Assembly: GCA_021014325.1 (NCBI GenBank)
Contig: CM037472.1
Coordinates: 25,467,063-25,531,062 of the forward strand
Source: Plazaster borealis
Lineage: Eukaryota; Echinodermata; Asteroidea; Forcipulatida; Labidiasteridae
DNA: 64,000 bases
Reading direction: 5' to 3'
Shown here: positions 12,101 through 27,100 of the stretch, in pieces
Layout: each line of letters starts with the position of its first letter
Position numbering within the stretch: the first letter of the stretch is position 1
Made by a program: the position numbers and the translations under genes
Notes under the pieces: generated by a model
Database searches by the model: none
What the model saw: the letters and a program-made list of their open reading frames with translations, nothing else
Told to the model about the DNA's origin: nothing

Positions 12101-15100
12101 CATGTTCACATGACAATCAAGCCGTAGCCGTTAATTCGGACACGGCTTACAGTTCAATGAAAGCGCAACGAGATACAAATGAGGACAATTACAGTTCACT
12201 CTGAGAAGGATATGTTACATTGTTTCAGCTCGTTGCGATACGTTCATTCAAAAAACCTCATGTTAATGTCAGCTTTTACATGAACAGGTCAATCTAAACA
12301 ACCAAACTGATGTTAGTAATTAAACTGCACGACACACGGCACTCTTGTCTCATGCAGAGCAAAGACCTTTTCGGCTTCTTGAATCAATACAAACTGCCAG
12401 GCAAAGAAGGATTTTGTGTGTGTGTGAACGTGTCTACCCGTTGAAACCGAGGACTTTAACAAAAGGGATCCGGTGTTTGACAGAGCGAGGACGTCCTCAC
12501 TTTGCTTTCGTGTACAAAACCAATGGGGACGTTGTTAAAATAACTCAGTCCAAACAATGGGAGAACAAAGAGAAGTCCTCGATTTACGGGATTCACAAAA
12601 ATATGTGTGTGTGTGTGGGTAGGTATCCACATTCAAACCGTGGACCTATAACAAAAGGGATAATAGGTCCACGGTTGCTATCACAAAGGAAATCATTGTG
12701 GTCCACGGTTGCTAACACAAAGAGTTGAACAAAGGAGGGTCCACGATTGCCGGTGTTTACACACGTGTGTGTGTGTGTTTCCCTTGCAATTATTACTACC
12801 AGCTGACTGTGTTTATGCATCATCTTCACCTCGACATATGTTGCCATTTTGCTGCAGGCCTCCACTGTTTGTACATCTGCAGAAGTAGCTACCCATGGAG
12901 TTGATGCACCGTCCACCGTGGCACACATCCTGATTTTCTCGACACTCATCAATATCTGGAAATGAGTTCCATGTTCATTTAGTTAGTTGACTTTTTTGTT
13001 CGGCTTGCCCCGTGACCCAATTAGGATGCACGATACAAGCCAAAAGAAAAGAAAGAAAACAAATCTTGTAAAAACAAAAAGGTATGACACCAATAAGAAA
13101 CAGCTGTGTTCACAATGACTGTTTCAAAACAATGCCAGATGTGGTTCCATATGTTATTATCTAGTCATACACACTTATAGACAACTGTGGATAACTCAGA
13201 AACCTGATACCCTGTTTTCAGACTTGTCTAAATTTGTTCATACCCTAAAAAACAGAATGACACCAACCCTTAATAGGGGTCCACTGACCAAAATGCTTGT
13301 CAAAACACCTGAGGACCACTCAAAATTCTCTCCAAGTGGTCTGGCTGGCTAGTTCAGTGTTAAGAATCATCCTTAATTAATGTAATATATGTACGAGTGA
13401 GAAGCTGACGATCTAGTGAAAGGACAAGATAACCAGTCCTGTTGGCTGGTCTTTTTTAAATGTAAATGAAAGATAAAGTGAGGTGTCCACGATCGAAAAC
13501 AGACAGAAGACATCACTATGTCTAATATCATGGTTAATATTAAGACCAATCAGCCAATTAGGCCCTATAGTAATAATGATGTGTAATTGTGGTTGCCTTT
13601 TGACTGAATATCTATACGTGTGTCTTATCCTTCCTAGCTACATGTAACGATTGTCTCCAGAATACGTTAGGCATGCCAGAGGTAAAAAACAGATAACAGC
13701 ACTTAGAAACTTTGATTAAAAAACAGGTGATTGAGACAGTCATTATTTGTAAAGCATGGACCTCTGACATTGAAATCTCCACAAGATTACCTGTTGTTAT
13801 TGTTCGAAATGAACTTACCATGTGAGTGTAGTAAATTATGATAATAGTAAATGCTAAACTGATATAAATGTACGCAGTGCCCCAATGGAAACCAGTTTTT
13901 AACTGTTTGGGCATATCCTGGATAAACTGTAATAAATAACTCAAATTACTTGGAATACCAGCAGCTAAACCCTGAGGAAGAGAAAAGAAATCCCTACCTT
14001 CGCAAGCTTGTCCATCGTTGATAGATCTAAATCCCCGTCTGCAGTTACACTGGTACCCGTCTTGTGTGTTTACACACTCCCCATATGTACACAATAGACT
14101 ATTTTCTGCACATGCATTAGGGTCAATGGCTGTGAGAAAAGAACATGAAATTGGGGAAACAAAAAAAAAACGGAAGAAGAAATGTGAATACAGAGGGTGA
14201 AATGAAAAAATTAGCTGAGCTGCCCCCAAGGCAACCACCTATAAAATGTCAGTTGTGGTGTGGTTGCACCCTCCTCCTCCATCCAATGAAAAGAAGAATT
14301 TGAAGAAACAAAGTAAAATATTAACTCAAGAAAAGGTATAGAACTTATAACAAAAAAACAACAACAACAAATCACGGTAATCATCCACATCCACTTTGTT
14401 TGCCCAAATATAAACTTAAGGTTTTCTAGGAAAACTATGTCGCCCTTAAAGGCATGAACACGTTTGGTAATTGTCAAAGACCAGTGTTCTCACTTGGTGT
14501 ATCCCAACATATGCAAAAAATAACAAGCCTGTGAAAATTTGGATTCAATTGGTCATCGAAGTTGCAAGAAAATGATGAAAGAAAAAAACACCCTTGTTGT
14601 ACAAATTTGTGTGCTTTCAGATAGGAATAAAAGGCTTCTTGCAAGAAGTCTTTTATTATTTTAGTGAGAAATTACCTCTTTCTCAAAAACTACGTTACTT
14701 CAGAGGGAGTTGTTTCTCACAATGTTTTATACCATCAACAGCTCTCTGTTGCTCATTACCAAGTCAGTTTTTATGCTAATATATATTTTGAGTAATTACC
14801 AAATGTGTACAGTGCCTTTAACAATTATAGGTCACACTTCATTATTGGAAAACCAGTCAGGAAACAAGTTTATCAGCCAATTGGCCAAGCTCCCCCAAAT
14901 CTCATTTTAAAAAACTTGTTTAACTGTAACGATAATATGAGCTTAACAATTCCAAATAATAGTTCTGTAGAGCTCTGTGTTTTCATTTATAGGCCTATAG
15001 ATACTATGTACACTATTTATTTCCATCATAATTTGATGATGCCTTGAACAAGATCTTGTTTTGAAACAAGAAAGTTTGGAAATATTAAACAGGTTGAACA

Positions 15101-18100
15101 ATGTTGAATAAAATCATTTCTGACAAAAACCTTATAAAATATGAATTTTTAGGAAAACAAATGTAAGAAATGTTATTAAGCACGTGAAAGCTAAAATTGT
15201 AAGAGGTATGTATTATGCTAAAGTAAAGAATAATATTCAGCATGAGGCCATAGATGTATAATGTTCATCAAAGTAAATCAAACTACTGATCAATGGAAAC
15301 AATTAAAAGTTATAGAATTTTTTTAACATGCACAAAACTACTTACTTATTTTGGCAAGCAAAAATAAAAATAAAAATCAATAAATGAAATAAATGAGTAT
15401 TCAGATTTAATTATAAATAAAATTAACAAAAAACATGATAAATAAAAAGTGTATTTATAATATGACACAGAAAATTGTGGCCTGTAATAAGTCTGTCATT
15501 GTTTCTGTTGAATGTTAAAGTTGATTTGGGGTTTAAAAACAACACTTCACGATTGTCAGTATAGATATCGGATATGACTGAGCTTACACCATTTTTGTTG
15601 TCAATTATGTGACGGTTAAAAAGTTCTAAAATCCATAATAAATTTTGTGCCCTTTAATATAGGCCTAGACTAAATGAATATTCCTAATTAAATATCACAA
15701 CCCTGCAATGTTTTCTTTCTCATTTTCCCCCTACTCTACATGTAGTAGGTCTGGTAGTGGTATAGTTACTATGTAACCTGCCGGTAGTTTTTATAAATTG
15801 CTCTTAAACCAAGGCCAATTCTCTTGTGAAGAAAAACTTTTCAGCAGACCCAGGGTTCTCCCCATGCACAAAAAACATCAAAAGAAAACCATATAGAATG
15901 CTCCAGCTTGCACAACAGTAGGGCTTTTAAAACCAAGATAAACACCAAGTAGAAAACATTCCGAAGCTTGTTATTTCAATTCAGAGGCTTCGGCCACACT
16001 TCCAAAATTTGGGTCCAGAACGCCCCAGTTTTGAAAAAACCTGGGGAGAACCCTGAGGCGAGACCTATAAATGGCTATTTGGAATATTTTCAGGCAAACA
16101 TAACGAAGCCCAGACAGTAAAACCTTCATTCCCTTCAACGAACTCCCCAGGAATATATCCAGGTCTGCCATTCTTGTAAATGTATAGAGAGACAAGAAAA
16201 ACATAGATCTATAAAAGCCTTTAGTCAAACTGTACTAGTGTTAGTAACTTGCTCTATGGTAAAAGTAGTGTGGCACAGTTGTTGCAGCGCCAGATTGTCA
16301 AAAACTGTGCCACAATTGTGGGGCTGCTAGAAGCCTAAAAAAAACACTGCAAATAGGCGTGATAATCTTATTTCACTCTGTGTGACCGTGGAGGAAGACA
16401 ATTGTCCATCATGTCCATGGTCACGGTGTGACAAACTTTATGCAACGCGTTAACGGAAGAGTCTACTCTAGTCTAAGTCGGGGTCGATTTCACAAAACTC
16501 TTCCTAACTTAGGATTTGTCCTAGGCAATGCTAAGAGATAGGACTAGTAACTGTTCTTAACTTAAGACCAGTCCTATCTCTTAGCATTGCCTAGGAGGAC
16601 TAGTCCTCAGTTAGGAAGAGTTTTGTGAAATCGACCCCTGGGCTAGGCCGCAGGTACTCCTAAACTATGACGATGAGGTTCGCTCCGCTATCTTCGTGTG
16701 AGACGATAGCGGACCATAGTTTAGGAGTAGGAGGACTAGGACTAGTGGGGTAGGAGTCAGACTGGAGACGTGATGGAGTAGGCCGGCCGTAGGCCTGCTA
16801 GGCAGCACGTGTGGGCAGCTAGGGTAGCCCTGGCTAGGGTAGCCCGGCCGTAGCCGACCGAACGCTACGTAATAATTTCTCGTCTCAGTCAGTTGAAAAG
16901 TAAATAACAAGGCTTACCCTAAATCAGGCCTAAATCTACTTCGCATGACTTCTTATCACGTAGTATTAGAACTAGTACTAGTAGTAACAGTAGAGTTGAT
17001 TGGAACGCGATCATATCGCCACCTTTCACAATATTTTTGTTTTCGTAGAGGCCGCCATTTTAAACCTTATCAAAAGCTAACTCATGGGGGCGCTCCATTA
17101 ACACAAAACATTATACACGGCTTTTTTTAAAGCAAATTAATTGCGGCGGGTAGCCTAGGCCTACGATTTCTGAGCCTCATCACAAAATAGACCGATTAAC
17201 AACTAGAGGCAAAAAACATTTAGTTATTACTTATAAATCAAAAGGGAAACACAGCTTTAGTATGCTTCAAGTGCTGGTCATTTGGTTGATATTACTTAAT
17301 TAACAAGTTAGAATAACATCGCTTCAAAAATCGACACGTCGCATGCTTCCGCTGGTGCATGAATGACAGTAGCCTAATTTTGAAACAAATTCACTTCGGA
17401 AGTTTGCTGTCAAAAGTAGTTATTTTCACACACTAGATGCAGGTGTGGGAACTAGTCTCACGTTGTCCCGGGGCCGGGGATACAATTATCGCCAAAAGCC
17501 ATTTAGCATTTTTTGAAAGAACTTGCAAATTAGGTTTGGATCCTATTTACCATACAGCCTCGTCATGTTTTTACACAAGTAACTTACAAGGAAAGTACGA
17601 GATCGGTAGGCCTATTTTTATTAATTTTTTTAACGATTACTGTTTAAGCTGATTTTCAACTTCACATCCGCCAATTTACGTCTGAAATAGTTCCAAAGTC
17701 GAGGGGTAAGAATGTTTAAAAGATCCCCAAGTAAAAAAAACCTGAACCCCAAACAAACATTACACTGTCGATTGCCGCAATCAAACTAAGCACATAGGCC
17801 ATGAACGTGCGCAAAATCCTTGATAACATTACCGTTTATATCGCAAGTGTTCACTAAAACGGGACTTCTTTGATGACATTTCCAGCAGGTTCGGGTAGCG
17901 GGAGGGGGGGGTGTTTAGTTGATGCTGGAGGATGGAAGTGACTCCTCTTCCCAAAACCAAAAATAAACTGTCTCTTTAAACTTAAAGGAAATCAAATTCT
18001 ATCAACCGGATATTACTTGCTTTGTCGAACGTGCTCTGTCTAGTTTAGTTAGGAGCGGATTCCTTCACCTTTGATCGTCTCAAATTGTTCCGCTTTTGAA

Positions 18101-21100
18101 AATAAAGGATTGAAGTCAAGCCCTGAGCCGATGTGTTTGAACACACTTTATCAATACAATCGAAATAGTGTAGAGAAAGATAGACTTTTCATTGATATCT
18201 TTGTTTTATGCAAAAAACAACAAGAAGGTATTAAACAATGGTTTGGGCTCAAAACGGAACTGTGATCCAAAGTGATCCAAAGTGATCCAAAGTATTAAAA
18301 CTTTGCAAAATAGCACCAAAACGACCCCCTAATTATTAGTTATTTTGATTGCCGCACTCGAAACAAGCACGTGTTTGAACGTGTGTATACGAATACAGTG
18401 ATAAAACATTACTGTGTTTTATAGTCTATCGTGTTGTTTTCACTAAAAAACTTGACCAACTTGATGGAACTCCCACAGGAGGACGGTGTTGGGTTTTGTT
18501 TTATTTTCACCCTTTTGTCCGAAAGTGACATGTCATTATGCGGAAAAATACTCAAGAGAACTTATTTTGTAATTATTGTTTCGAAGTAAGATTTACATCT
18601 TCTTCTTTTTGAAGGTCATTTAACAAAAAAGGAAAGTCGGAAAATAAAAATTTCAGCTTGTTGAAAATAATTATTAAAGGCATCGTACACGTTTGGTAAT
18701 CGGAGCCTATTGTTTGTTTCAATCCTATATACCGTAGTTCATAAACTAACCTGTGAAAATTTCATTTCAAAAGGTGGTAGCGTTTTTGAGATATTGCCGA
18801 AAATCTGGAGCGGTTATGTCCACGCAGGAAGAATAATCTGCATTGGAATACACACTATGAGAAGCGTTACCGTAACGCTTCTTACCAAGTGTATTGCCAT
18901 AAATTGTCAGAGTCATTACCAAACGACGATGCCTTTAATGTAGCTCTGTAGTCCTCATGGTCTAACTACCTCCGAGAATTAAAACAATTTTATTTGTTTC
19001 TCCACCAATGCTTTTCGCCCTTCTTTTTTGCACAATATGTGAGCATCGCACGTCTAAGGAATGATCTATGCTCGAATGTTCCGGTTCCAGGTTTAAGTTT
19101 TGACGACGGGCGATTAAATAAGATTGACTTTGAACTTCTGAACAAAGTGTGTCACCTTCCAATGTATATTATTAACATATGGAAAAATAACCTGTTCCTG
19201 ACGAATACAGTTTAAAGGGGAATGGAGACAGTATGTTCCAGTATATGGAGCATTCGTCGACCAAACGGCCATGCAGTTTCTTATTCACGATTAAGCAACC
19301 AGGAACTCCTTACAACTGATTATCAGTTATTTGCCCACGCGCGGAAAAAGGAACTGGTTACTTATTGAAGTGGAAATGATAAACATTTTTGTAAATATTA
19401 ATCATTGACAGCATTTCAGACTATGGAATATTTCTCAGACCCATAAACCGAGCATACACACAAAATCGCAATCCTGATAAAACATTTGTTTTAAAGAAGA
19501 TCATGCACGCCCAATCATAGGCCTACTCTCTACACAGGCCTTGCCTATATACTACAACATGCACACACTATACGACAACGCCTTGACTGCCGGTGTGTCG
19601 ACTCGTCCCGCCTGTGCAGCTCTGGCGTAAGGGTAACATAGTTGATTACTCGACCTGCTCACTGACTATAGAATATAATGCAAGCCACCTAATGAAAAAC
19701 ACGAGGGTGTACAGCGATCTGTTTTCACGGAATACTATCTATAACTTTGATTGATTTTTAAAACGCACGCATCACAATTTTGGCGGGTATATTTTGTTTA
19801 GTTTCTTTGATGATGCATGACGAGCACGGACTATGTAAACTGCTCACAAAAAGTTAGGAAACTTTTTTAATCATGTATATTGTTTATTATTTATTACCCT
19901 CTTGTATTATGTTGCATATCAACAGAAAGCTGAAATGTTCTTCTTTAAAATGATACCAAATGTGCACTGATGACATGTTGCTGGGCTTGGCCACATTAAT
20001 GAGAATGAGACAAAGTCACAAATCAAATGTGCCAAAATTAGCAATTTTGTGTTACTGTGTGAACAAACAAATTGACACTGTAATTCAAACATGCGGTAAT
20101 TTTGGCACATTTGATTTGTGACTTTGCCTCATTGTCATTCATGTAGCCAAATTCAGCAACATGTAATCATTGCAAATGTGGTATCATTTTAAAGAGGAAC
20201 ACTTCAGCTTTGCATTGATATATAACATATACAAAGAGAGTAATAAATAATAAAAATATACTTGATTAAAAAAAGTTTCCTAACTTTTTGTGAGCAGTTT
20301 AGTTGTATTCCATGTCTAGGCCTAGGTTATCATGATGATATCCTGCATATATATATTTGGGAACAGGTTTATAGCCCAATGTATAAGCTAACGTGCGAAA
20401 CTGAGAAGATAATGGGGTTTCCCTATAATTATTATATAGAAATAGTGACCATACACAAAGGTATAATATTGTTAGTGAAAGTGTTGGTGTTCTTAATCAG
20501 TGTTGTCCAGTATTTTATTAGTGTAAGGGTAACTTGTATATTTTAATTTTATAGAATAGAATAGCCTATGTTTCTATAGTAGTGCTGTGCAGACAATGCG
20601 ACGGTGGTGCGAGTAAAAAGTGCAGTCAGAATGCACGAAGAGGAGGCAAGTACATTGTACACAAACACATCACTTCAATGCAGCCGCTGTCTTCCTTTTT
20701 TTAGCACACTGGAAGACATTGTGCAAGAGGAGGTAGAGGTAGGTGGTACACAGGTGAACGTGCTTGATGGGTGTATGTGTGTGTGCATAATCTCTTCACT
20801 GCGCATGCGTGCTGTGCTACACGGCAAAGATGGTGAAGGCAGTCAGAAGGGTGGTGATGAGTGGAGGGAAAAGTGGAAATTTATTACCGTTACTAGTTAA
20901 GCTCTTCCCCGGAACATAATGGTATCCCGTACCTTGTGGGCACATAGCACGGTATTCAGCTGCAAGGAGTAGGTAAAAGAAAAACAATAGATTAAAAATC
21001 AGGTTAGCCTATATTGCGTCGACAGTTATACAACAATGTCGTATAAAGGCCGATTTTTAGTCGGTCGCGCGATAATAATCTTCGAACACTGATGACCGAC

Positions 21101-24100
21101 CAGCGTCTTCAGCGACTAAGCCTCTGATGCCTCAGCGATACTATACACTGTTTTTTATTGTTCATTTATTTATTTCCTTTTTCTTTTAAATAATCGCGCG
21201 TCAAATTGTTAGTCACACGACCGACTTTAACAAGCTGGAAGTTTTACTCCCCGATGGCTTCGGCGGTGGCTATGGCCGGAACACCGAAATGTTCTATTCT
21301 CCAGTGTTGTCGTTGTAGCCAACGGCCATAGCCGTAGCCGAAGTCGTAGTGTCGTAACCAGCGGGGGCCGCCCTCAGACCCCCCCCCCATGAAATCGAAA
21401 ACATGCACAAAATGGTTCGATGCCCCCCTTTATGTCCCCCATTATGTCTCCTCCCCCAATGAAAATGTCTAGTTACGAAACTGCTTAATTCGGATACGGC
21501 CGTATAACACACAGCTTCTAAATAACGCACTTTCTTTTCTTGTTTTACAACAGATTTGCAGCTACTTTAAACATTCCCAGTTAGACCTATATACGCAAAA
21601 CTAAACGGTGTTTCACAGAAAAAAGGGAGGAATAGTGCATCTGACTATTCAAGAAAACTGCGGCTGAAAGCTTTATGATTACATAACGACTTCTCTAGGA
21701 AACAAAAATCCTTCATGAGAATTCATGATATGGTGGCCCTGAAGGGACATAGCATAACGGAATTTGTGCGCATACGTATTCGATATCGTAAACTTTTTCG
21801 CGACTTTGTGCGCATACAAAATGCGACGTTGTGAATGTTTTCGCGAATATATGTGCGCATACGTATAATGAGATGTCGCATATACGTATGCGCACATGTT
21901 TGCGATGAAGCGATGGCCATTCAGGGCCACCATATCATGATAATCGAATCATAATGTCACGTAAACACCAACAATCAAGATCAAAGAGCAATAACACGCT
22001 CTATATGCTGACCATTTGTTATTGGAGTAGTTTCTTATGCGATCCTGGTTGTCTGTGGGGCGTAATTCCAAACAATGAGGAGTCTACGCATGCATTATGA
22101 TACCCGACTTAAACCGTCTCGGAATACTGGAACGGTCTTTCTGTTTCCGGCAAGTACAAGTGTGTTTTTCATGATGCTACAAAACGCTTATGTCATCGTT
22201 TTCCAGAAAATGTGTGGAGTGTTGCAGTGTACAAAACGAAAGGTTACGCGCCACACCACAAATATCACTCCTTAATTTGACTCAGGTGTGGAACTATGTA
22301 GAGCATATCGGCTGGAAATCGGTGTGAATTAGACTGTGTAGCTAAGTATAACATACTTCATTCATTTCCGCAAGCCAATAATATCACACAGCAGCTCTCC
22401 GTGTTCGAATTTCAGTTGATATAGTGGTTGAAGGGTTGGTATGCTTTGTAATATCTAGCCAATTTTAAAAAGTAATGGTAACTTGGAGTCATACCCAAGG
22501 ATTTTCTTCTTAATAAAACGATTAGAAATCCAGGCCCGCGAGAACACATTTTGCAAGGGGGTGGCAAGGGGGTGCTGTTTTTTTCCAAAGACAATTGGCG
22601 AGCGCGGAGTGCAAGGCCATTACGGCGTCTGGGGCCCACTTAAAGGCCCCGGAAGCTTTTGGGTCCTAGATGCTCTCTCGTCCAATCAAAGCCACTATAA
22701 TATGATTTTTTTTAATTTTAAAGTATGACATGCTACACGTATTTATACATTTTTGAACTTTTCCAAGTTTTCCGTTCATGTAAGGGTGAATTATGAAACA
22801 TGTTTCCACTACAATACAAGCCTTGGCTTATTAGGATCGTGCCTCCGCAATAATTTTCTTTTTGCATTCTGTTATGTACTGTTCAGGATGGAAGTAAATG
22901 TAATATTGAATTGAATTGAAAGTAGGGGTGCTTTGGTATATTCCAGCCCCATCCAAAACGTTGAGGTGCTGCAGCACCCACAGCAACCCCACTCTCGCGG
23001 GAAAGTTAGAGTTTTGCCGAAGTAAAGTGACAAGCGAAGCTCTACTTTCTTACCAGTTCCTTTGGCCGGGCAAAGCTCACACGCCGTTGTGCCCCATGCC
23101 AACCCGATTCCGCAGCAGCACTCCATTCGTGTCGTCAGCCTACCCGAGGCGCTCGACGTCAGGCATCGGCCGTCGTATATCCGTCTGAAACATCTCCGTT
23201 TGGCCTCCACTTGTTATGAAAAGAGACAATTCACGACAAAGTAATTTAGTTCGCCGACTCTCACATTTTATGCTTTAGTTCCTAATGCAACCCTTTAAAA
23301 TTTAATGTTGTTATTGAATGGATTCCGTGACATTGGTAAACCATCTAAAAACAGTGATTTAACTCGAAATGGATTTACAAAAAAAAATCAAGGTAGTGAA
23401 ATGTAGCCAAATTGTCTGCAGGTCAGACTTAACAAAAATAAATAACAACAATATAATATACAGCACTTATATAGCGCACGGTATCTGACAAAGAAATGCC
23501 ATTCAGTCCATGATTAAGATATTTGTTTGAAGAGGTGTGTTTTGAGCTGCCGTTTGAAGATTGAGGATTACTTTGAGTTCTGAGGGCAAGCGGCAGTGAG
23601 TTCCAAAGACAAGCTCTGTCTCCGTAGCTAGCGAGGCGGGGTATGGGTACGTGGAGTGTGAGCCGATGACCGTAGACCAGGCCTGACATTACGAAGTTGT
23701 AGCATGTCCCGGATGTAGATAGGGCGAGTTGATGAAGAGCCTTAAACGTGAGAAGGATGATTTTGAACCGAATTCTGAAATGTACGGGGAGCCAGTGAAG
23801 TTGATGAAGTATTGGTGTGATGTGGTCATATTTCTTGGTTCCAGTAATCAGGCGAGCAGCAGCATTCTGCACTGATTGTAGCTTGTGTATGGTGTGTTGT
23901 GGCAGTCCAGATAACAAACTATTGCAGAAATCCAATCGTGATGAAATGAGGGAATGGACAAGACACTCGGCCGTTCGTTGGGTAAGTGCACCTCTGATTG
24001 CTGCAATGTTCCGGAGATGGTAGAAAGAGGACTTACATATATTTGAGACGTGCTTATCCATGGTCAAATTCTCATCGAAGAAGACGCCAAGGTTCCGAGC

Positions 24101-27100
24101 ACCTTGGGAGGTAGCGATGAGGGCATCACCAATCTGTATTGATTGTGTGGTGAGTCTGCTTCTAAGACGAGGAGAACAGATAGCGATGAATTCTGTCTTG
24201 TTGTCGTTCAGCTTCAGGAAATTTGCTGACATCAAGACTTGATGTCATTTATGCATGATGTCAGCTTATTGATTGCATCTTCTTCACTGCCGGGGAGGTT
24301 TGGATTACATGATGTGTATATCTGTGTATCATCAGCATAGAGGTGAATCTCAAGACCATGATGTTGGGCAATACGACTGATGGAAGTAGTGTAGAGCGTG
24401 AAGAGCAGAGGGCCAAGAACTGATCCTTGTGGAACGCCTGAGATCCATAGTCTCAGATGAGGACCCATTAATGATGACAGCTTGACGTCGATCATGCAGA
24501 TATGATTGGAACCATCTCAGGGCAACTCCTCTAACACCGAAGTCGTGATGGAGTGTGTGCAGAAGTGTCTCATGGTCAATCGTATCGAAAGCAGCTGACA
24601 GATCTAGAAGAACGAGGAGCACTACTTTCTTGTTGTCAACTGCTTGCAAGATATCATTGTGAACTTTGAGAGTGCTGTCTCTACACTGTGATGCTTTCGG
24701 TATGCAGATTGCGTGGTTTCAAGTAGATTATGGCTGAGAAGATGTGTGTTAAGCCGGTTTGCAACCACCTTCTCGACGACTTTAGACATGAATGATACAT
24801 TCGACACAGGCCGGTAGTTCTTGAAGTCTGTGCAGTCCAGGAAGCCTTCTTGATGAGTGGGGTAACTAAGGCATGTTTAAAGGTGTCTGGAAACTCGCCA
24901 TTTGAAAGTGACGCGTTGATGATTTGTGTGATGGGTCCTGCAAGGATCTCAAGAGTCTCCTTCACCAGTGAAGTAGGGATGGGGTCGAGAGAGCATGACT
25001 TGGATGCAGATTGTCGTATGAGTGTAGTAACCTCACTGATAGAAACTGGAGACAGGTCTTCTAAGAGGTACTCACAAGAACTCAAACTGCCAGTGTCAGG
25101 GGATGAAGAACCGGTAGCAGAGGGTTGCTGGTCATCACTCAGGGACTCTCTGATTTTCTCGATTCTATCAATGAAGTAGTTAGAGAACTCACATGCAAGG
25201 AGTTGGTCAGATGAATGTGGGGGCAAAAGCGGTGAGTTCTTCTTATGCATGAGTTGATTGATGACATGGAATAGTGCCTTTTGGTCATCTCTGCAGTTAT
25301 GAATGGACTCACAGTAGAAGTTAAATTTGGCCCGGCGAAACATGAGCTTGACTAGATTGCGTTGTGCTTTGAACATCTCTCTGTGCACGTGGAGACCCGA
25401 GCTACGCCACTGTCGCTCAAGTGATCGACGTTTCTGCTTTGCTACGGCGATGTCTTCACTGTACCACGGGACAGCTGGTCTGTCGGATATGTGACATGTT
25501 CTCCGAGGAGCGTGCTCATCCAGCAATTGTTGCAGAGTGCTGTTATATTGGTCAACCATTGATGTCAAGGAGGTGGCGGGGCTGGTAACAAGTGGAGAGG
25601 CCATAATATCCAGCCGGAAGTTACCAGGATTAATTGATTTGATCTTACGAAATGAAATCGTGATTCTTTCAAGTTTTGGCTTTTGTAGGTTTAGTTTACA
25701 GTGGACTGCACAATGGTCTGACACCCAGTCAGACGTTCCAACAGATGTTATTAGAGGATCGGATCTTGGGACGATGACCAAATCAATGATGTGCCCAGCA
25801 GAATGTGTCTCTGATTTTACAAGCTGAGAAAGATTATACCTCGTAAGTAAATCAGCAAACAGGTTCACGTCATTTGATTTACTGTCATCCCAGTGAATAT
25901 TGAAGTCACCTACAATAATGAGGTTCCCGGTGAAAATCACTTGCTGGTCAAGCAGTGCTGAAAACTCCCTGATAAAGTCACTGAAAGGAGCCCGTCGTTT
26001 CTGGGCAGAGGGAGGACGATACAAAACTATGACACGAACATGGCGTGCACTGTGGGTGAAATCAGCCATGATGTATTCGAAGGAAGATGGTTGCTCATCA
26101 GTAAGTTTCAAAACCGACAGCATATATTGTAGTCTAAAAACTTGAAGGCAAAATAGTTTGCTTGACATTTTATCTCACTATACTATCAGACTGGTTGTTA
26201 TTGTAAATAAAATGAAATAAGTTCCCCGGTAACGGACCAGCCACAATTAAATTTCCATCTGACTCCCCACTGCTGGTCATTATATGATCCGGATAAATCC
26301 GGGTCTACTTACTCGTGCACATAGTTCCGGTCGGATCCAATGAATATCCGGGCCTGCAGTAGCAACGGTAGCTACCACGTGTGTTCACGCAGTTGCCATT
26401 CATACAAATATTGTCGAAAGCCGAACACTCATTTACATCTGAAAATAAATATAAATAAATGTCAACATTTTTTTTTTTTAACTGAAAGTAAATATCTAAC
26501 ATTTGAAGGAAAGATATGTTTGCTTGAAATTCATTTCTGTGTTTTGAGTCAGATCTAATATTATTATATTTAAGACAATCAGTTCCCGGTATTAGACGAT
26601 AGCCACAACTAAGTTCATTTTCAGAGTTGATAAAGAAAACAAACTGATTTCAAAGAAAGAAATTATAATCACTGCTACTAAGAATCCGAAGAAGGACCCA
26701 TACGTACCCGTGCACATTGTTTCAGATCCTGGAACCTTCTTAAAACCTTTATTGCAATGATTTTCACGTCCTGTAAAAAAACACACACCAAATAAACAAT
26801 AGCATTACGAGAAAAACTAGAGATTCAGTTTTTGTGACGTCACAAAAACAAGGTGTTCGAGAGTAATGTCATCAAATTATGAGTGAATGAATTAGTGTCG
26901 ACAAGTTACCTTATCAATCCAATGTCTGGTTCAGGAGTTATATTTTTTCATTAAAAAATTCAACTTCCGGTTTGAACTGGAAGTCAAGGTCAAATGGGTT
27001 CACACTTTGTGCAGCGTTTGCTGACTTTGTAAAGACCTTAACAATGATGTATACATTTTTTAAAAAAACAATGTCTGGTTAAGGAGTTATGATTTATTAA

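Noticed and set aside
23430..26168. An active LINE
   Set aside because: The endonuclease start is missing and at least four frameshifts separate the RT blocks.
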